From: Tannerella sp.
GTDB taxonomy: Bacteria; Bacteroidota; Bacteroidia; Bacteroidales; Tannerellaceae
DNA: 64,000 nucleotides
Direction: 5' to 3'
NCBI GenBank assembly: GCA_031285565.1
Contig: JAITVY010000046.1
Coordinates: 1-64,000, forward strand
Positions within the stretch are counted from its first letter, which is position 1. Every line of letters begins with the position of its first letter. The translations under genes were made by a program, and so were the position numbers. Positions 17,731 through 25,636 of this stretch are shown piece after piece. Below the pieces are notes generated by a model. The model was not told the origin of the DNA. It saw only the letters and a program-made list of their open reading frames with translations, and made no database searches.

Positions 17731-19455
17731 TTATTTATATCCCGGGTTCTGCGGGAAGTCTGCGTCAATATTCAAGTCAATTTGTTCCTGGGGAATAGGG
17801 AGTAATACATGATAATCCTGAATATTCAATCCTGGTGTTAACGGATTATTGTTGTACTTCCGTACCCGTTCTACCAGTTTACCTGTTCTGCGTAGTGCAA
17901 AGAAACGGCATTCTTCCTGATATAACTCACGCGCCCGTTCATCCAGCAGGTAGTCTATATTTACTTTATCAGCCGTAACAGGTGTAGCATTTGCCCTTTT
18001 CCGGATAACATTGATATCTTCCGTAGCTTTATCAATTTGACCTAATTGAATATAGGCTTCGGCACGGTACAAATATGTTTCGGCTAAGCGCATTGCATAT
18101 ACATCTTTAAAACCTGCACCATTTCCGGATGTTGCTGCATTTTCAAGTATATTACACGGATCAAAGAACTTTAAAAAGAACGGATAGATATACTGGCAAG
18201 AATCCCGGATTGCATCCCGACCGGCACTTGCCGGATACAAACTAAAATCAATCAATTGTCCATGATAAGCTGATTCCGGATTATCAAAATAGAAATCCCG
18301 TTTTACCATATGTTTTGCATTCCGGATGTCATTGTTAAAATCTGCCCCCCATACTATATGCGACATAAAATAGGTCGGACGAATCCAGGAAACACCACGG
18401 CCTAAAGTATCCGAATATCCTGTATATTTACCATCTATTAATTCTCCTCTGAAAGCAGGGAAACCATCGGGTGTATTTCCCATACGGAAATAAGCCGGTC
18501 CCCACGCACGTCCCCCACGGTTATTGCTTCCGCCAATTACACTTGGGTCATCGAATTGGATTGCCCAGATTGTTTCCGTATTGTCAGCTAAATTCTGGTT
18601 ATTTGTCGCAAACAAATCCCAGAATACATCGCCTGTGCCCCAAACGGAGTTACCGGCACTACCGAAACGATTGGTCATTATGGCATACCCCATGTTTTCT
18701 ATTAAAAGAGTGGATGTTTCTACTGCTTGTTGGTATTTTTGCTGCATTAAATATACTTCGGTTAATAAATGCAGGGCTGCTCCTTTTGTGATTCGCCCGG
18801 GATCTTCTTCTTTTCCGCGATCAGGTAAAGAGGCTATTGCCTGTGTCAAGTCACTTTCCATTAACTGAAATGCCTCAGATTTCGGATTACGAATGAAGTC
18901 GGTTTTTGCTTCGCTGGTTACCTCTGTAACAACAGGTACGTCCCCATAGTTAGAAACCAAGTGGCGATAACACCAGGCGCGGAAGAATAATGCTTCTCCA
19001 TAAAATTCTTCTTTTTTGGCAGGAGAAGACCAAATTGATTCATCTGAATTTTCAACATATTGCAAAATGAGATTAGCTCGTTGAATAAGACGGTATGGGC
19101 GCCGCCACCATTCTCTTACGATACCATTGGTAGAGGTAAAGTAATTTACATAGTTGCTGACAAACTTAGTACTGTTCGGGTCTTCACCATGAAAAGCTAC
19201 ATCTGTACCTACCCCCTTGTAAGTGCTGCTATGTTCTTGAATCTCTTCTCCAAAGAAAAAGTCATAGCGAACAGACCAATGAAGTCCGTTTATGCCTTGC
19301 CTTAGCCCGGCTTCCGTATTATATGCATTATCCGGAGCTAAGAAATCCATCGGTTTTTCTTCCAGGAAACCATCGTCATCGCAAGATATCCATATGAAGG
19401 GAATTGCGAATAAAATCACGAAAAACAGATTTTTATTATTTATAGATGTTTTCAT
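17731..19455 (-). CDS. SusD/RagB-family surface glycan-binding lipoprotein
   Basis: 574 residues. The lipobox (FIWISC|DDD, Cys25) followed by aspartates suits surface export in Bacteroidetes. The body shows SusD features: an N-terminal segment FLEEKPMDFLAPDNAY, helical TPR-like parts (EAYIQLGQIDKATEDINVIRKRAN) and the C-terminal RELYQEECRFFALRRTGKL...NPGYK. SusD proteins bind glycans and lid the SusC transporter. The gene lies 21 bases after its SusC partner. No hydrolase is encoded with this pair, so the substrate is unknown. Confidence 0.9.
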   Translation of the reverse strand: MKTSINNKNLFFVILFAIPFIWISCDDDGFLEEKPMDFLAPDNAYNTEAGLRQGINGLHWSVRYDFFFGEEIQEHSSTYKGVGTDVAFHGEDPNSTKFVSNYVNYFTSTNGIVREWWRRPYRLIQRANLILQYVENSDESIWSSPAKKEEFYGEALFFRAWCYRHLVSNYGDVPVVTEVTSEAKTDFIRNPKSEAFQLMESDLTQAIASLPDRGKEEDPGRITKGAALHLLTEVYLMQQKYQQAVETSTLLIENMGYAIMTNRFGSAGNSVWGTGDVFWDLFATNNQNLADNTETIWAIQFDDPSVIGGSNNRGGRAWGPAYFRMGNTPDGFPAFRGELIDGKYTGYSDTLGRGVSWIRPTYFMSHIVWGADFNNDIRNAKHMVKRDFYFDNPESAYHGQLIDFSLYPASAGRDAIRDSCQYIYPFFLKFFDPCNILENAATSGNGAGFKDVYAMRLAETYLYRAEAYIQLGQIDKATEDINVIRKRANATPVTADKVNIDYLLDERARELYQEECRFFALRRTGKLVERVRKYNNNPLTPGLNIQDYHVLLPIPQEQIDLNIDADFPQNPGYK

Positions 19456-19476
19456 CTTTTGATTTTTTTAAGGTTG

Positions 19477-22400
19477 TTAAAATGCTAATTTAATTCCAAA
19501 CACAACGTTACGGGTATTTGGTATATGCTTTTTATTTTTCAAAGGGTCATTGTCGCTATCATCATCAGCCAATTCCGGATCCCATCCCTGATAATTGGTC
19601 CAGGTATACAGATTTTTTGCTGAAACATAGAGTTGCAGGTATTCAAATCCACCTAATGCTTTTAAGATTTTCGGACTGAATTTATACATAAGCGATATAT
19701 CCTGTAAACGAACAAAGCTTCTGTCCTGATAGATGCCGCCTGATTGAGGTTGTGAGTTATAAATGCCGGTTGCGTTGGTAACTCCATTATCTGGTGTCCA
19801 ATATTGACGGATAGCTGGTTGGTTTATACGGTATACATCGTCTGACCGTTCGGCTACGTTTAGATAAGTCGCATTATTTAATATATAATATCCATTACCT
19901 CCCTGGACAGAATTCAGTAAAAAATACAACGACCAGTTTTTATAGGCAAATGTATTACTGAAACTGAAGCGGAAGTTTTCAGCTTTGGTACCGAGTACTT
20001 TTCGATCATTATCCGGATCAATTACACCGTCACCATTCAGGTCTTCATATTTCCATTGTCCAGGATACCAACCTTTATAGATTGTTCCGTTATATAAATC
20101 TTCTTCTCTCCATAAGCCGATAATATTGTAATTATAAATTGCCTGAATTGATTCTCCTACAAACCATGAATTTCCAATATCCGAGTCTCCTCCATTTCCA
20201 TATAATTTTGAAATTTCATCACGGCTTAAAGAGAATGTGAAAGCGGATGTCCAGTTAATATCTTTTGTAATGATGTTATTCGATCTTAACTCCAGGTCAA
20301 TTCCTTTTGTATTAACGCCTCCGATATTGGTCCAGCCTTGTTCGTAGCCGGAAGAGTAAGGAAGTTTTCTTGTTACCAATACATCGGTTGTTTTGGATGT
20401 ATACATATCTATTGATCCGGATATTCGTCGGTTGTCCAATAATCCGAAGTCTATACCCAGATTAAAAGAAGAAGTCTTTTCCCAGGCGAGCGATGAGTTA
20501 CCTAATTCGTTGTAATTAGGGTAGATTGCAACACCGGTGGAGCCGTTGTATACATAGTTATCGTTTGACATTTTAGCAAGACTGGTATAACGTCCGGCCC
20601 CTTGATTTCCATTTTGTCCATAGGAAAGCCTTAGTTTTAAATATAACCAATTTAACTTTTCCATAAACTGTTCTTCGGATGTAACCCAACCCAAAGAAAA
20701 AGACGGCAAAGTAACATATTTCGAATTGACTCCGAATCCTGAAAAACCATCGCGGCGTACGGTTGCAGTTGCCATATACCGGTTTTTGTAGGTATAATTA
20801 GCGCGTCCCATATAAGAAACACCCGTCTCTTGCCACTTTTGATTGTCTCCGGTACTAAGTTTAGTTCCAAAAGCCATATTGTGAAATCCTAATGCATCAT
20901 TATCGAAGTTTTCAGAGGTGAATCGATATTTTTCTCCCATGTATTTTTCACGACTGTATAGTAGGGTTGCATTTACACTATGATCACCAAATGTACGTAG
21001 ATATGTAATAATATTATTGAAAATCCAGCTTCTTTTTTCTTCCGGTATTTTTTCTGCTTTTCCATTATTGGTTATTCCTTCTTTTGTTGATGCCGGGTAA
21101 AATGAATTATTCTTCCGGTTCCAATAAGTATTTGAATAGTTAAAGTCGTAAGATAAACCTTTTATAAAAGGTATATTTATTTTAGTGTTTGCCACAAAGA
21201 ATAAACTATTACGGATATCCTCATTGGTTGTTTTAGTTCGCCATAATGGATGCGGCATATAATTTTCACCAGTTAAATAAGTTACATAATCGTCAGGGGA
21301 GCTCAAATCGTTGTTTGCGAGTGGACTGGCATACCTGGCGTCAACAAGTTCCGGTTCCAGACCAGAATAGTCCTGATACGAATAATTAACATTAAATCCT
21401 ACCGACATCCAGTCTGTAACCTTACCATCTATTTTGGTATTAAATGTGAAACGATCCCATTGGTCATTTACAAGTATACCCTCTTCTCCCGTATATGAAC
21501 CGGAAAAGTAATAATTTACTTTATCGGTACTTCCCGAATAGCTTAGGTCATAATTCTGGATGATCGGATTATCACGCATTACCACGTCAAACCAGTCAAT
21601 TTCATTATATCCATTCCCCATTGCCAGGTAATTATCTCTTTCTTCTTGTGTACGAAGGGTTGAGGCAACTACTTCACGATTGGTTACATCCGGTCGTACC
21701 GGTTTTCCGGCACTACTGGTCGGATTGGTAGCATACCATGCATACAAACTTTGTTGATAGTAATAATCGGTTAAACGAACTGCATATTGATCCGCATTCA
21801 TATATTTTACGGGATGATTTGTCTCAAATTGTGTCCCATAATATGCATTGAAAGCAATCCTGGGTTTTTCACTTTTTCCTTTTTTTGTAGAGATAATAAT
21901 TACTCCATTGGCAGATCTTGATCCGTAGACGGCTGCTGCACTGGCATCTTTCAAAACGTCGATATATTCAATATCGCTTACATTGATATCATTTAATTCA
22001 CCATTGTAAATAATTCCATCTAATACAATTAGTGGAGTTTTGCTAGCCGATAATGTAGTCTGACCACGGATGGAAAGATTCGATCCCCCTCCGGCCATCC
22101 CTTTGCTGGAAAGATTTACGCCGGCCATTGTTCCGGATAATGCCTGTGCCAGACTCATGTTAGGTAGTGAACTTTTATCATCTAAGGTAACACGGCTTAC
22201 TGCACCGGTAAGGTCACTCTTTTTCATGGTGCCGTAACCTACCACTACCACTTCATCTAATGCTTTTACATCTTCTCTTAAAACTATGTTCAACGTTTTT
22301 TGATTGGTGACATGTACTTCTATTGGTTCGTAGCCGATATAACTGATACTTAGTGTTGCATTTCTGGGTACAGTGATCGAAAAATTGCCATCAATATCAG

Positions 22401-22641
22401 ATATTATACCGTTTGTTGTCCCTTTTTCAACGATACTGGCTCCGATGATCGGTTCTCCTTTTTCATCTGTAATTGTTCCGCGAATAGTATTGGTTTGTTG
22501 ATCGATTGTTGAATTTGTTGCAGGAAGCACTTCCGGTATTGCATTTACGTGGTTTGTAAATAAAATGATACAGGATAAAACACTGCAAATGTACAAAAGG
22601 GTCTTTTTCCTGTATGATACAGTTTTTTCTTGTTTCTTCAT
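19477..22641 (-). CDS. SusC-type TonB-dependent outer-membrane transporter
   Basis: 1054 residues: Sec signal (to about 34), CarboxypepD_reg-like domain (about 50-125, TIRGTITDEKGEPIIGASI), TonB box DEVVVVGYG (about 129-137), plug with KDASAAAVYGSRSANGVIIISTKKGK, then a 22-strand beta-barrel ending in the aromatic VFGIKLAF. It imports oligosaccharides with energy from TonB. It heads a two-gene susC-susD unit. A promoter about 300 bases upstream and the AraC gene at 23285 are the likely controls. Confidence 0.92.
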   Translation of the reverse strand: MKKQEKTVSYRKKTLLYICSVLSCIILFTNHVNAIPEVLPATNSTIDQQTNTIRGTITDEKGEPIIGASIVEKGTTNGIISDIDGNFSITVPRNATLSISYIGYEPIEVHVTNQKTLNIVLREDVKALDEVVVVGYGTMKKSDLTGAVSRVTLDDKSSLPNMSLAQALSGTMAGVNLSSKGMAGGGSNLSIRGQTTLSASKTPLIVLDGIIYNGELNDINVSDIEYIDVLKDASAAAVYGSRSANGVIIISTKKGKSEKPRIAFNAYYGTQFETNHPVKYMNADQYAVRLTDYYYQQSLYAWYATNPTSSAGKPVRPDVTNREVVASTLRTQEERDNYLAMGNGYNEIDWFDVVMRDNPIIQNYDLSYSGSTDKVNYYFSGSYTGEEGILVNDQWDRFTFNTKIDGKVTDWMSVGFNVNYSYQDYSGLEPELVDARYASPLANNDLSSPDDYVTYLTGENYMPHPLWRTKTTNEDIRNSLFFVANTKINIPFIKGLSYDFNYSNTYWNRKNNSFYPASTKEGITNNGKAEKIPEEKRSWIFNNIITYLRTFGDHSVNATLLYSREKYMGEKYRFTSENFDNDALGFHNMAFGTKLSTGDNQKWQETGVSYMGRANYTYKNRYMATATVRRDGFSGFGVNSKYVTLPSFSLGWVTSEEQFMEKLNWLYLKLRLSYGQNGNQGAGRYTSLAKMSNDNYVYNGSTGVAIYPNYNELGNSSLAWEKTSSFNLGIDFGLLDNRRISGSIDMYTSKTTDVLVTRKLPYSSGYEQGWTNIGGVNTKGIDLELRSNNIITKDINWTSAFTFSLSRDEISKLYGNGGDSDIGNSWFVGESIQAIYNYNIIGLWREEDLYNGTIYKGWYPGQWKYEDLNGDGVIDPDNDRKVLGTKAENFRFSFSNTFAYKNWSLYFLLNSVQGGNGYYILNNATYLNVAERSDDVYRINQPAIRQYWTPDNGVTNATGIYNSQPQSGGIYQDRSFVRLQDISLMYKFSPKILKALGGFEYLQLYVSAKNLYTWTNYQGWDPELADDDSDNDPLKNKKHIPNTRNVVFGIKLAF

Positions 22642-23284
22642 GGGTATAAATTAATTAGATTTGTAAAGTGAAATGAATTGTAACTTAGGTAGTTTCTTTA
22701 GATTTAGCTTATACAGTATGTTTCATAGGCATTTATTTTTGTGTTAGACAATTGTTTTTTTATAGTGTTACCGCGCACACATAAACATCATTCAAACATA
22801 ATTGCTTGTATGCGTAAGTTTTGAAGCATCAAATTCATTTTGATTAGGGATCTGAAATCAACCAATATATAAGTGTTGATTAAATTAAAATAAAATGAGC
22901 GTTTTTTCATACATAAGTACATGTGTTTTTCTTTTAGATTTGCTACAAATATAGATGTTTTTTATATAATTCAAAAAAAAATACAAAATAATTACGGTGT
23001 ATTGTATATTAATATTGAGGGAGAAATATGTGCGGTTTTTTGTGTGTGAATTAAGATAGTATTAATCTCGGTTGTATGTTGTTATGAATCAATTGATCAC
23101 TTGGAGGTTTTGCTGGGTGATAAGACAGAATTGAAATAAATAGGCTTTAGTGTGAAAGTAGACTGCATGTGTGTTTTTTTTAACAATTAAATGTTAAATG
23201 ATGATAGGGTTTGAGAGTGTAGATCATTGATTCTTTAATGATATATTTTATGAGTAAGTTTTAATAATTCAAAATAGAATGGTG
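22642..23284. other. AT-rich intergenic region between susC and the AraC gene
   Basis: 643 bases without a credible ORF. It contains the susC promoter at 22946-22975 and its long leader. The part from 22980 to 23284 is AT-rich with no clear repeat. It lies downstream of the AraC gene, so any operator for that regulator could also sit here, but I could not point to one. Confidence 0.6.
22946..22975 (-). promoter_or_regulatory. Bacteroidetes-type promoter for the first susC
   Basis: On the - strand TTTG (22975-22972), an 18-base spacer and TATATTTG (22953-22946) match the TTTG/TAnnTTTG pattern, with a spacer one base shorter than usual. Transcription would start near 22940 and leave a leader of about 300 bases before susC. 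Confidence 0.5.
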
Positions 23285-24178
23285 TTACCCTTTCTTCATT
23301 TTTTTATATTCACGGGGAGACATTCCCATTATTTTACTGAAAAGACGTGAGAAGTAATAGGTATCATCAATGCCAATTTTATAGCAAATCTGATTGATCT
23401 TCATATCTGTAAAGTCGAGCAGTTTGCAGGCTTGCTGGATTTTCAACTGATTAAAATAAGTCAAGGGTGCAAATCCGGTTCGTTTATTGAACATATTTGT
23501 GAAATAAGAAATTGAATATCCGGTATGTTCGGCTATTTCGTCTAACGAAAGCTTTTTCTCCAGATTTTCTTTCATGTAGTGGATAGCAGCCGTAACAATG
23601 TCATCTTTTTGCGATTCATCTTTTTTGACATTCCTGTATTGTTGTATGTAATGCAATGTTCCCAGGTAATGGTGAAATATGGTGCAGGCGTACATCAGGT
23701 TCTCGCGGCTGTAACCCATTTCGAGTGTCCGGAAAATCTCCTCGAACAGTTCGATCCGGTCACTGATCCGGGAATGAAGTCCCGGACGGATTTCGATTGG
23801 CCGGTCTTGCTTTTGGGCAAATGAAGAAGCGAGTTTACCTTTGAAATGTATCCAGTAAATAGTCCAGGGGTTGCTCTCATCACTACCATAGGTGTGTGGA
23901 GCTCCGGCAGGTAAAATAAAATATTGGTTTTCTGTAACTGTGTGTTCGGAAGAACCGGTTTTAAACCATCCCCCTCCTTCTATGCAATAAATAAACACAT
24001 ATTGATTGATCGGTTCATTGCGTTCCCGGTAATGGTGATAGGCTTTGGGATAATAACCGATATCTGTGATGTGCAATACAGAAGAATAGGTGTCTTTCTC
24101 CATTTCCTGTATGATAGCCGGAGGAAGCACAATCGCTCTTTCGCCACTGAATCCGTCTTTACGCTTAATCATTGTCAT
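23285..24178 (-). CDS. AraC-family transcriptional regulator with cupin domain
   Basis: 297 residues. The N-terminal cupin-like sensor domain (about 30-160; IYCIEGGGWFKTGSSEHTVTENQYFILPAGAPHTYG) should bind a sugar. The C-terminal pair of HTH motifs (about 200-297) reads SLDEIAEHTGYSISYFTNMFNKRTG and INQICYKIGIDDTYYFSRLFSKIMGMSPREYKK. It sits between the SusC/D pair (downstream, same strand) and the large operon ending in galM. It is therefore the best candidate activator for either, but this is inferred from position only. Confidence 0.9.
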   Translation of the reverse strand: MTMIKRKDGFSGERAIVLPPAIIQEMEKDTYSSVLHITDIGYYPKAYHHYRERNEPINQYVFIYCIEGGGWFKTGSSEHTVTENQYFILPAGAPHTYGSDESNPWTIYWIHFKGKLASSFAQKQDRPIEIRPGLHSRISDRIELFEEIFRTLEMGYSRENLMYACTIFHHYLGTLHYIQQYRNVKKDESQKDDIVTAAIHYMKENLEKKLSLDEIAEHTGYSISYFTNMFNKRTGFAPLTYFNQLKIQQACKLLDFTDMKINQICYKIGIDDTYYFSRLFSKIMGMSPREYKKMKKG

Positions 24179-24241
24179 ATATTCAAAGGTGAAGTTAATG
24201 ATTATAATTCAATATTAATCATTAATTTGAAGAAAAAAGTG

Positions 24242-24321
24242 GTCGTTATTCCGACTGTAAGGATAAGCACAATAAAGACTTTTGTTACAATGCGATATCT
24301 CACATTCGTTCGATATGACGG
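24242..24321. repeat. dispersed imperfect-palindrome repeat, copy C
   Basis: Arms begin gtcgttattccgactgtaag and end acattcgttcgatatgacgg. The right arm is nearly identical to that of copy A. It lies between galM and the AraC gene. Confidence 0.7.
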
Positions 24322-24439
24322 ATAGCTTAAATGATAATAATTTTATTGTGAGATGTTTTAGGGTAATAATTACCCGTTTTGCATAGCTTATTTTCTGTAT
24401 TGTGCAAAAGTGTATCATTTGCATCCACACTAGAGGCTT

Positions 24440-25507
24440 TTAATTAAACCTATATTCTGTTATATGCCTGTATGGATTGTTTTTATCAATTATTATGGAT
24501 AGGGATTGTGGTTGATTTGGAGCGTCAGGATATCCTTGCGGTTCTAAAGCTATACCGGCACCGGCAAAATATTTAGCATTCTCACGACCAATATCACTCC
24601 CATCCATAAAATACCCGGTGTATACCTGTAAAGAGGGTTGGTTGGTATAAATCTCAACACTACGTCCGCTTTCTGTATCTTCCAATGTTGCTGCCCAATC
24701 CAGATCTGTATCTTTGTCGCTTAATACAAAAGCGACTGAAAAGCCTTTGTCTTTTTTTACCATATCGTCTCCAGCCGAAATAGATGCTGCAATTGTTTTA
24801 GGCGAAGTGAAATTGAGAAAAGTATTTGAAATATCTTTTAGGGTTCCGGTTGGGATCAGTTCTTTATCACAGGCAACAATCGAAGTGGATCGGAGTTTGA
24901 GGAAGTGAGATAGCACGCTTTTGTGTTGTTTGTTTTTTTGAAGATTGAAAAAGGCATGATTGGTTAAGTTCACTGGGCTAGGTTGATCTGTTGTTGCAGT
25001 GCATTCCATCCGGAGACTATTTTCCGGAGTTAGTTTATAGGTTACATGAACCGTTAGGTTGCCCGGATAAGATTCATCTCCATCGGGAGAGAAAAGTGAG
25101 AATGTAACTGTATTTTCGTTTTCATTACTGATATCCCATAATTGTTTATGAAAGGCTTTAATACCTCCGTGCAGATGATTTTTTACCGGATCGCCGTATA
25201 CATCATTTGAATCCAATTTGTATTCTTTACCGCATAAAGAGAAACGCGCCTGGTTGATTCGTCCGCATACTCTGCCTACAATGGCTCCGTGATACTGCTC
25301 ACCGGCATTCATATAGCCGGTGAGGGTATCAAATCCTAAAAGTATATCGTCAAATTCTCCATGTTGGTCGGGTACCCACATATTCACCCATCGCGCTCCG
25401 TAATTGGTAAATTGAGCAACCAGTCCGTTTGGGTTTTTTAAGGTGACCAGCCGGGCTGTATTGCCCGGGATACCTTTCAGGAAATCGGATTCTTTTAGCG
25501 AGTTCAT
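24440..25507 (-). CDS. galM: aldose 1-epimerase (mutarotase)
   Basis: 355 residues without a signal peptide, so cytoplasmic. It interconverts alpha and beta anomers of galactose, glucose or related aldoses. Family landmarks are NYGARWVNMWVPD, the histidine motif NHLHGGIKAFHKQLW, the catalytic histidine in NLTNHAFFNL and the C-terminal glutamate in GIALEPQGYPDAPNQP. It is the last gene of the 24440-45135 operon, which points to monosaccharides from that system, probably galactose or arabinose. A repeat copy separates it from the GH2 gene upstream. Confidence 0.92.
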   Translation of the reverse strand: MNSLKESDFLKGIPGNTARLVTLKNPNGLVAQFTNYGARWVNMWVPDQHGEFDDILLGFDTLTGYMNAGEQYHGAIVGRVCGRINQARFSLCGKEYKLDSNDVYGDPVKNHLHGGIKAFHKQLWDISNENENTVTFSLFSPDGDESYPGNLTVHVTYKLTPENSLRMECTATTDQPSPVNLTNHAFFNLQKNKQHKSVLSHFLKLRSTSIVACDKELIPTGTLKDISNTFLNFTSPKTIAASISAGDDMVKKDKGFSVAFVLSDKDTDLDWAATLEDTESGRSVEIYTNQPSLQVYTGYFMDGSDIGRENAKYFAGAGIALEPQGYPDAPNQPQSLSIIIDKNNPYRHITEYRFN

Positions 25508-25521
25508 GTTTTATGCATTGT

Positions 25522-25603
25522 CGTCATCTCGAATGAAATGAGAGATCTCATTAGCACAATGTTATTGTGACTATGCGATTTCTCCCGTTGGTCGAAATGA
25601 CGG
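25522..25603. repeat. dispersed imperfect-palindrome repeat, copy D
   Basis: Left arm cgtcatctcgaatgaaatga (from 25522) and right arm ending cccgttggtcgaaatgacgg (25603) around tagcacaatgttattgtgac. Its right arm is the reverse complement of the left arm of copy A. It interrupts the spacing between two operon genes, GH2 and galM. Confidence 0.78.
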
Positions 25604-25636
25604 TTGTTTTTTGGCTTTTGAGACACATTTAATGTT

